Of a stretch of 19,053 bases of DNA, positions 1-6,173 are shown one piece after another. Each line of letters opens with the position of its first letter. The stretch's first letter is position 1. A program made the position numbers and the translations under genes. The notes beneath the pieces are model-generated. The model searched no databases. It was not told the DNA's origin and was given only the letters and a program-made list of their open reading frames with translations. The stretch is from B16-G9 sp964400655 (lineage in GTDB: Bacteria > Bacteroidota > Bacteroidia > Bacteroidales > F082), in NCBI GenBank assembly GCA_964400655.1, contig CAYNVN010000103.1:1-19053 (forward strand). Reading direction: 5' to 3'.

Positions 1-19
1 GGGTGCTTGTTGCTGGTGA

Positions 20-71
20 TTCAAGGTTTGGAGGTTCAAAGTTTGAATGTTCAAAGTTTTAAAGTTTGAGG
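20..71. repeat. Direct repeat with roughly 15-nt period (TTCAAAGTTTG type)
   Basis: Three units begin with TTCAA(A/G)GTTT at 20, 35 and 50, and a partial unit (AGTTTGAGG) ends at 71. The 15-nt unit can also be read as a 7-nt plus an 8-nt phrase (TTCAAAG then TTTGAATG). The tract lies beyond the terminator of the minus-strand fibre gene and no credible gene overlaps it. A related phrase (CCCAAAG GCGCAAAG) follows at about 83-97. Function unknown. Confidence 0.75.
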
Positions 72-135
72 AACCGTGAAGGCCCAAAGGCGCAAAGAAA
101 ACCTTTTCGGTCGGACAGAGGCTTGCGTCCTGATA

Positions 136-170
136 GTGAAAAGTGAAAAATGAAAAGTGAAAAATAAAAA
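136..170. repeat. Heptanucleotide tandem repeat, five copies of RTGAAAA type
   Basis: Five consecutive 7-mers read GTGAAAA, GTGAAAA, ATGAAAA, GTGAAAA and ATAAAAA with no slippage. On the minus strand this is TTTTCAC/TTTTCAT. A 7-nt period cannot be an in-frame protein repeat, so this is a DNA- or RNA-level repeat. It is non-coding and its function is unknown. Confidence 0.85.
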
Positions 171-191
171 GGAGGCGCGACCGAAGCCTGC

Positions 192-240
192 CCAAACGCC
201 AAACGCTGAACGCCAAACGCCCAACTCCAGGCACTCCAAC
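192..240. repeat. Heptanucleotide tandem repeat, CCAAACG type
   Basis: Consecutive 7-mers at 192, 199, 206 and 213 read CCAAACG, CCAAACG, CTGAACG and CCAAACG. They degrade into CCCAACT, CCAGGCA and CTCCAAC up to 240. The period matches the 136-170 tract but the sequence is unrelated and GC-richer. It abuts the terminator at 243-280. Confidence 0.8.
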
Positions 241-242
241 CT

Positions 243-280
243 AAAAAAAACGGCATACGGAAATATTTCCGTAGCCGTTT
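243..280 (-). terminator. Rho-independent terminator of the fibre gene
   Basis: AAACGGC (248-254) and TACGGAAA (256-263) pair with TTTCCGTA (266-273) and GCCGTTT (274-280). This gives a 15-bp stem with one bulged A (255) and a very small loop. Read on the minus strand, the hairpin is followed directly by a run of eight Ts (243-250 complement). It lies 30 bp past the stop codon of the gene at 311-2599, as expected for an intrinsic terminator. Confidence 0.9.
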
Positions 281-310
281 GCAACCAAATTTCCTACCAT
301 TTGATTAATA

Positions 311-2599
311 TTATTTTTTCTCTAATCCTGCAACTCTTTGTTCAAGCTTTATTAAAAGCGTTTCCAGTTTTTCAATTTTTTTGTTTTGTTTGTTGATGAT
401 CTCTTTTTGTTCATTAATAATTAATTGCTGTTCGTAGTTGGTTTTGTAATTGTAACTTGCCATTTCGTCGGTGAGCAGTGAGCGGTTATCCGCCAGTCCC
501 GGGGGTACCGATGCAGGATCGAGTTCAACATCGCCGCGTTCGGTTTTATAATCGAATGAACCCGGGAGTTTTTCTTTGGGAGGATAATTTACAATTTCCT
601 CCGAAGGAGTACGGCCGCCGAAAGCAGATGCTCCCATATTATGCAGGTCGTCGTAATAAATATCGTTCCATGCTTTGGTAGAAGAACCGAGGTTTTGAGT
701 TCTGTGGGTTTCCGGCAGCATCGCTCCGTTGTCGATAAAAATATTTTTCGCACCTTCTTTTATAAAGAAACGGTCGTTGTCAATATCAAAACCTATCATG
801 GCTCTTTCCAAACCTCCGGTAAAAAATCTAATGCGGGCATCATCACCCGGGCCGCCTGATTTAATGGTTATTTCGGCAACATCGTTTCCCGATTCGATAT
901 TGGCCACTGCCGGCGAGCCGCTGTTTTTAACCTGAAAATCGCCGAACACATCAAGTTTAACAGCGGGGTTCAATACTCCGATTCCCACATTGTCCTTCAT
1001 ATATACCCGGCCAGTAAAATATCCCGAATAATTTGTGCTTCCCGATACGGTACTGTAAATTCCGTAATGTGTTCCTCCTGCCGAAACGGGAATGGAGATG
1101 TAAGAGCCGTATTTGTTATCGTCGTTTGCCGCATCCAACAGTGTGTAATTGCCGTAATGAGTTCCTTTGGCTGTGGAAGTTATGTTAACATAGTTGCCAT
1201 ATTTTTTACCGGTACCCGATCCCGTAAGATAGTTGAATGTTCCATAATGGATGGCGTTTCCTGTGTTGTTAATTTCGTTGAAAACACCATATTGAATACC
1301 GTTTGCCGAACCCGATAACATGTTACCTACTCCGTAATGTTTACCGTCGCTTGTATTGTTTACCAAATTAAAAGCGGCATATTGGTATCCTGTTCCCGTT
1401 CCCGACATTTCGGTTAAAATACCGTAACCGTCAGTTAATGCACCGTTGGTAACATCTACAAAAAGGGCTGTATCGGTTTCGGTACTATGAATGGTTGTTA
1501 ATGCGTTATGGGGTTCGGAAACTGCCGTTTGATTATCTTTTACATACAGTTTTCCTCTTAACAATGCAGCATAATGTTCGGCTCCCAGTGCATTAACGTA
1601 AATACCGTAATGAGTACCGCCTGCTCCGGCATAGAATGAAGTATAAATACCATATTTTTTTCCGGTTCCGCTGCCTGCAAGATAATTATACAGGCCGTAA
1701 TGAATACCATTACCGGTTGCCAAAACAGAGTTATATACACCATAGTTAAAGCCGTCGGAAGCACCGTTAAAAGAATTATAAACACCATAGTGGCTACCGT
1801 TACCTGTATTGCTTATCTTAGTGTAGGTTCCGTATTGACTGCCGCTTCCGGCTCCGCCTACATACCTGTAATCGCAGTAATGTTCCTCCGAACCCGTATT
1901 GAGCATACTGATAAAATCTCCATATTGTTTTCCTTCACCGGTACCCGTAATATTGGTATAGCTTCCGTAATGAATCCCTGCTCCGGTATTGTCAATGTTT
2001 TGGTAAACTCCATATTGCTTTCCCGCTCCTGCACCGGTTAAATTGCTATATAACCCGTAATGTCTTCCGTCGCCTGTATTTGTAATTGTACTTTTTATGC
2101 CGTACTGGTCATAGGTTCCGCTACCTGAAACAACAGAGGAAATACCATTATTTATGTTGCCGGTATAATTGGCAGTAACTTTTAAACTGTTGCCGGTAGA
2201 GCTGTTTTCAATAACCAGTTTTCCGTCGGGAGTGCTGGTGCCGATACCAACATTTTTTGCTGAAGACACGTAAACATAGTCACCCGAAATTTCCCAGTCG
2301 CCATCAGTAGTATCGTCATTTAACACCTTTATCCAGTTTGTGTTATCATAATAATAAAAGCTATTATCATCTGTTACAAATACCAGCAGTCCTCCGGCGG
2401 GTGATGTAATGGCATCTCTTTCGGAAGCGGTCATGCGCGGAATTAAAACGCCTTTTTCATTGCTTGATACATCGAGCATGGCCGACGGGCTTGCCTCCGT
2501 ACCTGTAGTATTTATTGCTACCTGGGCAGTTGCCGAATTGATTAATAGCCATGAAAGAACAGTAAGAACCAGTGTTGAGATGGATGTTTTTGTATTCAT
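311..2599 (-). CDS. Secreted fibre-like surface protein with 15-residue YG repeats and C-terminal coiled coil
   Basis: The protein has 762 residues. A signal peptide (hydrophobic 8-25, likely cleavage at ATA|Q, 25/26) is followed by VAINTTG and a short globular N-terminal region that is common in secreted Bacteroidota proteins. VGIGTSTP at 117-124 precedes the first of two repeat arrays: residues 166-345 (12 units) and 392-526 (9 units). Each unit is exactly 15 residues and starts with YG. A second VGIG...LDV motif lies at 538-551. From about residue 629 (PETH) the sequence matches the C-terminus of the partial gene at the other window end. Residues 726-760 form a Lys/Glu/Leu heptad coiled coil. 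No type IX secretion C-terminal domain and no recognisable S74 endosialidase-chaperone motif were seen. I infer an extracellular, perhaps trimeric, fibre; the ligand and the anchoring are unknown. It is monocistronic, with its own promoter and terminator. Confidence 0.85.
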   Translation of the reverse strand: MNTKTSISTLVLTVLSWLLINSATAQVAINTTGTEASPSAMLDVSSNEKGVLIPRMTASERDAITSPAGGLLVFVTDDNSFYYYDNTNWIKVLNDDTTDGDWEISGDYVYVSSAKNVGIGTSTPDGKLVIENSSTGNSLKVTANYTGNINNGISSVVSGSGTYDQYGIKSTITNTGDGRHYGLYSNLTGAGAGKQYGVYQNIDNTGAGIHYGSYTNITGTGEGKQYGDFISMLNTGSEEHYCDYRYVGGAGSGSQYGTYTKISNTGNGSHYGVYNSFNGASDGFNYGVYNSVLATGNGIHYGLYNYLAGSGTGKKYGIYTSFYAGAGGTHYGIYVNALGAEHYAALLRGKLYVKDNQTAVSEPHNALTTIHSTETDTALFVDVTNGALTDGYGILTEMSGTGTGYQYAAFNLVNNTSDGKHYGVGNMLSGSANGIQYGVFNEINNTGNAIHYGTFNYLTGSGTGKKYGNYVNITSTAKGTHYGNYTLLDAANDDNKYGSYISIPVSAGGTHYGIYSTVSGSTNYSGYFTGRVYMKDNVGIGVLNPAVKLDVFGDFQVKNSGSPAVANIESGNDVAEITIKSGGPGDDARIRFFTGGLERAMIGFDIDNDRFFIKEGAKNIFIDNGAMLPETHRTQNLGSSTKAWNDIYYDDLHNMGASAFGGRTPSEEIVNYPPKEKLPGSFDYKTERGDVELDPASVPPGLADNRSLLTDEMASYNYKTNYEQQLIINEQKEIINKQNKKIEKLETLLIKLEQRVAGLEKK
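1022..1426 (-). repeat. Second 15-residue repeat array (9 units) in the fibre gene
   Basis: Tyrosines at residues 392, 407, 422, 437, 452, 467, 482, 497 and 512 recur exactly every 15 residues (45 nt). Units alternate between a B form (YG....LSGSGTGxQ/K) and an A form (YG....NNTxxxxH). The array ends in GYFTGRVYMKDN, which resembles ALLRGKLYVKDN after the first array, so the whole array plus its end cap looks duplicated. The codons have diverged, so the DNA copies are imperfect. Confidence 0.85.
1565..2104 (-). repeat. First 15-residue repeat array (12 units) in the fibre gene
   Basis: Tyrosines at residues 166, 181, 196 and so on to 331 mark twelve exact 15-residue steps. A units (for example YGVYQNIDNTGAGIH) and B units (for example YGSYTNITGTGEGKQ) alternate, giving a 30-residue, 90-nt super-repeat. 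The only cysteine in the arrays is at residue 242, where YG becomes YC. The last unit is degenerate (YGIYVNALGAEHYAA). Confidence 0.9.
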
Positions 2600-2623
2600 A
2601 TTATTATATGTTTGTTAAACCGG

Positions 2624-2654
2624 CAAAAGTATTTGCAGGCCACAGATAAGGCAA
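2624..2654 (-). promoter_or_regulatory. Bacteroidota-type promoter for the fibre gene
   Basis: On the minus strand TACTTTTG (complement of 2624-2631) fits the -7 consensus TAnnTTTG. A TTG (complement of 2652-2654) lies 20 nt upstream, at the spacing expected for the -33 element. The -7 box is 24 nt from the ATG at 2599. The element is read by eye; no start site is known. The rest of 2600-2824 shows no gene and no clear terminator for the regulator gene upstream. Confidence 0.65.
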
Positions 2655-2824
2655 TAGGGAGTTTTACTACATTTTGTAATTTTCGAAAATCAGATGGGGG
2701 TTTATACCCATTGGGAAGGAAAAGAGGTTTATTTCCGATGGCTGCACGGAGGAAGCATCAGAAGGTTATGTTGAAAAAGATTTAATGGTTTTTTCGCCCC
2801 GATAGCATTTTTTAAAAGAAGCCG

Positions 2825-3919
2825 TTAAACCTGCACCAGATTGTTTTTAATGGCAAATATTACCGCTTCAATCATATTTTTCGATTGCGTTTTTTGAACG
2901 ATGGCGGCACGATGTTTCTCGACGGTACGTTCGCTTATAAAAAGTGTTTCGGCAATTTCGGATGTGGATTTGCCTTTGCATATTTCGGCCAAAACTTCGT
3001 TTTCGCGTGTTGAAAGTTCCACCCTGGTTTCGGAAGCATTGTTGTTAACACTGAACACACCCGAGAGTTTTTCTACCAAACCCTGCGAAATCAAATCGTA
3101 ATCGCTTGAAAACAGTTCGATGGCGCGCCCCAGCTCTTTTAAGTCGGAACTGCTTAACACCACATCTTTTGTTGCATATTCCCGGCTGTCCAAAGAGATA
3201 AGATTGCCGACAATGCAGCCTTTTCCTTTGTAGAATGAGTAACCGGCTATCAGTTTCAAAGAAACGGGTTTGTTGTTGTGCCTGTTTATTCCGGTAAAGT
3301 CGATTTCAAGCTCCGGAAGTTGTTGCTCAATACATCTGTTCAACGCTTTTTGTAAAACTTCTTTGTCATCATTTATGGCCAGGTCTGTAAGCCCGTACGA
3401 TTTTATAGCCACCTCGCTCAATCCGAAAAATTCCGCCATTTTCCGGTTAACCTCCAATAACCTGTTTTCCTGACAAACAAATACGCCGTGCGGACTGTTA
3501 TTTAGCAGGCTGACAAATTTTTCTTCGTTGGCCTGTAATATCTTTTTGCGTTTTTCAATGCGGGTATTGATGGTATTCAGCAGGTCGTCGAACTCAAAAG
3601 GCTTGGTAAGGTAATCGTCGGCTCCCAGCTGCATACCCGTACGTATATCTTTAAGAGATGTTTTGGCGGTTAGAAAAATAAAGGGAATTGAACAGGTAAG
3701 CGGGGTTCCGTTTAAAATATTATAAACCTGGTACCCGTCAACCACGGGAATATTGATATCGCAAACAATTGCATCGGGTGTTGAGGCAAAGGCCATTTGA
3801 ATGCCTTCGGCTCCGTTGTCGGCATGAATTACCGAAAAGCCGTTTAAACTTAAATAGTTTTTTATGGTTGCCGCAAGGGCAACATCGTCCTCAATAATCA
3901 ATACTTTTTTTTCTTTCAT
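2825..3919 (-). CDS. Response regulator, REC-PAS-LuxR (GerE) type
   Basis: The protein has 364 residues and three domains. The receiver domain (about 4-125) carries D11/D12, phospho-acceptor D54, T83 and K105. A PAS-like domain (about 132-245) follows; EEKFVSLLNNSPHGVFV and the NRLLEVNRKMAEFFG segment are typical. The C-terminal LuxR-type helix-turn-helix (about 300-364) contains LSTRENEVLAEICKGKSTSE and ISERTVEKH. This is a DNA-binding transcription regulator activated by phosphorylation. It starts 7 bp after the stop of the kinase gene at 3927-6065, so the two are almost certainly co-transcribed and cognate. The inserted PAS domain is unusual for a NarL/LuxR regulator and could add a ligand or dimerisation input. 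Targets are unknown; the fibre gene directly downstream is one candidate by position only. Confidence 0.9.
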   Translation of the reverse strand: MKEKKVLIIEDDVALAATIKNYLSLNGFSVIHADNGAEGIQMAFASTPDAIVCDINIPVVDGYQVYNILNGTPLTCSIPFIFLTAKTSLKDIRTGMQLGADDYLTKPFEFDDLLNTINTRIEKRKKILQANEEKFVSLLNNSPHGVFVCQENRLLEVNRKMAEFFGLSEVAIKSYGLTDLAINDDKEVLQKALNRCIEQQLPELEIDFTGINRHNNKPVSLKLIAGYSFYKGKGCIVGNLISLDSREYATKDVVLSSSDLKELGRAIELFSSDYDLISQGLVEKLSGVFSVNNNASETRVELSTRENEVLAEICKGKSTSEIAETLFISERTVEKHRAAIVQKTQSKNMIEAVIFAIKNNLVQV

Positions 3920-3926
3920 CTGCTCT

Positions 3927-6065
3927 TTACTGTTTTTTAACCGGTAAAATCACTTTAACGGTTGTTCCCTGGTCCGGTTTGCTTTTTACAATAATTTTTC
4001 CGCCGTGTAAATCAACACATCTTTTCACCACCGACATACCAATGCCGGTTCCTTTAATGTTTTTTGTGTTTTCGCCGCGGTGAAAATCTTCAAAAATCAT
4101 CTCAACATCCTCTTTCGTCATACCGCTGCCTTTATCGGAGATGATAAACACCACGCTATCCGAAGTATTATAAAATTCAAATTCAACAGGCTGGTTGCCG
4201 GAGTATTTAAGGGCATTGGTTAAAAGATTTCTTACAATGTGTGTAATGAGGTTTTTATCAAGGACAAACTCCCTTGCGGTTAATTTATTGATAATTTTAA
4301 TTCTTCCTTCATACAACGGCATCGACTGCAGTTCGCCCGCAATGTTGTTTAACAGCTTTTCGAGGTCGATGCGTCCGGGGTTAAATTCCAACAATGTTTT
4401 TTGATCGAGCAACTCGAAACGCTGCATCATGGCGGTAATATTTTCGATACCTCCCCGGATGTATTGCAGTGTTTCCATGCGCATCTTTTCATCCATATTG
4501 TCGTAATAATCGCGCAAAAGCTGTGCATTGGACGAAATGATTGCCATGGGGGTTCTAAACTCGTGGCTAACGGTTGAAATAAGTCGTGTTTTAAGCTTTA
4601 CATGCTCTTTTTCGTTTGCCAACAACTGTTTAACTTTTTCTTCGTTTTTACGAATGATGCGGTTTTTTCTTTTAATCTTATTGTACAGCAACAAAATATA
4701 TATCACCATAAAAAACAACACCAAACCGCTGATACCCACAATGTAGATGATTTTAAGGCGCTGACCGCTTTCGCTTCTCGAAATGGTTAATTCGCTCTCT
4801 TTTTGTTTTAATTCATCCAGCTTAAGGTTAAGTTCAAAGCGGTTTTTAAGATTGGCAATTTTTAAGTCGGTTTCGGCTTTGTAAAGCGAATCCTTTTTGG
4901 TATCGTATAGTTTTTGAAAGAAAAAAGCTTTCTCGGAGTTGTTAACCGAATAGTAATAGGCTGTCAGCGATTTGTAAACGTCCACCTCCACCGAATTGGC
5001 ACTTATTTTTTTCGACAGACTCAGCGCCTCTTTAAAAAGCGGCAGCGCTTTTGTGTAGTTGTGTTCTTTTAAATAGATGTTGCCGAGCGAGTTACAAAAT
5101 GAGGCGACATCAAATCGGTTGCCGGTTTTTCGCGCAAGCTTTAATGCTTTTTCAAGCAACGGTTTTGCTTTATTCAAATCGCCTTTCTCAAAATAGATGG
5201 CACTCATCCGTTCCAAAGCATGCGATTCCAGTACTTTGTCTCCCTGTTTGGTGGCTTCCTGCAGGGCCATGTTGTAATATTTCAACGATTGTTCATAGTT
5301 TTTCAGCAGATGATAATCGAGTCCTAAATTCGACAAGGCGATAAGATGGTTGTAGTTGTCGTTATGCTCGATGGCAGCAAGCTTTGCCTTATTGTGGTAT
5401 TCAAGCGCTTCGGAATAGTTGCCGTATTTGGCGTACAATGCCCCGATATTGTTTAACGAATAAGCAAGATTTTTGGTGATGTTGTTTTTAAGCCGAAGCT
5501 GATAGGCGCGAATAAAATAATCCAGTGAAGTTTCATCATCACCGAGATAATGATACACCGCACCCATGTTGTTGTAAGCGGCAATTACGCTCGCCGGATC
5601 GTCAATTTTTTGTCCTGTGGCAACTACCCTTTTCAAAATCTGCAACGCATCAAAGTAGCGGCCCATTTTCATGTAGATGGTTGCCTTGTTATTTATAAAG
5701 TAAATAACCCCTATCTGATCATCAATAAGTGTGGCATAGTAACTTGCCGAATCGGTAAATGCTATGGCCTCTTCCAGTTTGCCGTTTTGTTCCTTCAGAA
5801 TGCTCAACAGGTCGAAAGCATCGGAAACATAATAATAGATATGCTGTCGGTTTGCCAGTTTAAGCATCATATGGGCATAATACTTTGATGAATCGGGGTT
5901 ATTTTTAAGGTATGCCTTCGATAATTTGTGTAAAACAATTAATCGGGCAGTGTCGTTTGTTTGTTCCGGCAAAACCCTTTTCAGGCTGTCAATCAGAATG
6001 GACTGCGGATAAATAATAGTACTCAAAAAAGTAAACAGTAATAAACTAAAAACCGACCTTCTCAT
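3927..6065 (-). CDS. Periplasmic-TPR sensor histidine kinase (HisKA/HATPase)
   Basis: The protein has 712 residues. An N-terminal signal sequence (hydrophobic about 5-20) is followed by a long TPR solenoid, about 40-390. Clear units lie at 163-192, 201-231, 241-271, 281-312 and 321-353. A short coiled coil (about 395-430) leads to a single membrane segment at 438-461. The HisKA domain has the H-box SHEFRTP with phospho-histidine H501. The ATPase domain shows the N-box NLLTNALKYS (613-622), DKGSGM (644-649) and GTGIGM (672-677). All catalytic motifs appear intact. The topology puts the TPRs in the periplasm and the kinase in the cytoplasm. It is the first gene of an operon with the REC-PAS-LuxR regulator and is divergent from a second TPR kinase 108 bp away. 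The signal sensed is unknown. Confidence 0.93.
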   Translation of the reverse strand: MRRSVFSLLLFTFLSTIIYPQSILIDSLKRVLPEQTNDTARLIVLHKLSKAYLKNNPDSSKYYAHMMLKLANRQHIYYYVSDAFDLLSILKEQNGKLEEAIAFTDSASYYATLIDDQIGVIYFINNKATIYMKMGRYFDALQILKRVVATGQKIDDPASVIAAYNNMGAVYHYLGDDETSLDYFIRAYQLRLKNNITKNLAYSLNNIGALYAKYGNYSEALEYHNKAKLAAIEHNDNYNHLIALSNLGLDYHLLKNYEQSLKYYNMALQEATKQGDKVLESHALERMSAIYFEKGDLNKAKPLLEKALKLARKTGNRFDVASFCNSLGNIYLKEHNYTKALPLFKEALSLSKKISANSVEVDVYKSLTAYYYSVNNSEKAFFFQKLYDTKKDSLYKAETDLKIANLKNRFELNLKLDELKQKESELTISRSESGQRLKIIYIVGISGLVLFFMVIYILLLYNKIKRKNRIIRKNEEKVKQLLANEKEHVKLKTRLISTVSHEFRTPMAIISSNAQLLRDYYDNMDEKMRMETLQYIRGGIENITAMMQRFELLDQKTLLEFNPGRIDLEKLLNNIAGELQSMPLYEGRIKIINKLTAREFVLDKNLITHIVRNLLTNALKYSGNQPVEFEFYNTSDSVVFIISDKGSGMTKEDVEMIFEDFHRGENTKNIKGTGIGMSVVKRCVDLHGGKIIVKSKPDQGTTVKVILPVKKQ

Positions 6066-6122
6066 GCAGGCGCAAGATAGCTAAATAATTTAAAGATGTT
6101 GATGTTTGTATTTGTGATTTGT

Positions 6123-6153
6123 TTTGTGCATTAATAAGATTGTTGTAATTTTA
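6123..6153 (+). promoter_or_regulatory. Candidate promoter for the TPR/LytS kinase gene
   Basis: TTTG at 6123-6126 and TAATTTTA at 6146-6153 (one mismatch to TAnnTTTG) are 19 nt apart, and the ATG is 20 nt further on at 6174. For the opposite gene only a weak TATCTTG (complement of 6073-6079) was seen. Two divergent sensor operons share this 108-bp gap. Confidence 0.45.
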
Positions 6154-6173
6154 TAGCATAAAACCGTTCAATC

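Noticed and set aside
157..396. Plus-strand open frame of 79 codons across the heptamer tracts and terminator
   Set aside because: It spans non-coding repeats, the terminator hairpin and the end of the fibre gene on the other strand; low-complexity product.
311..700. S74 endosialidase-type intramolecular chaperone at the C-terminus of the fibre protein
   Set aside because: The coiled-coil end and the shared module superficially resemble tail-fibre chaperones, but I saw no typical catalytic Ser/Lys context, and the module is followed directly by the C-terminus.
1700..2041. Plus-strand open frame of 113 codons inside the fibre gene
   Set aside because: It is the antisense shadow of the repeat array; the product has no domain features and the minus frame is clearly coding.
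1022..2104. Regularly spaced repeats (45-nt period) that might suggest a CRISPR array
   Set aside because: The period is an in-frame 15-codon protein repeat with diverged codons inside one open frame; there are no identical repeats separated by unique spacers.
6066..6173. A -7 box for the minus-strand HisKA kinase
   Set aside because: Only TATCTTG (complement of 6073-6079), one base short of the consensus and without a TTG at the right spacing, was found; too weak to list as a feature.
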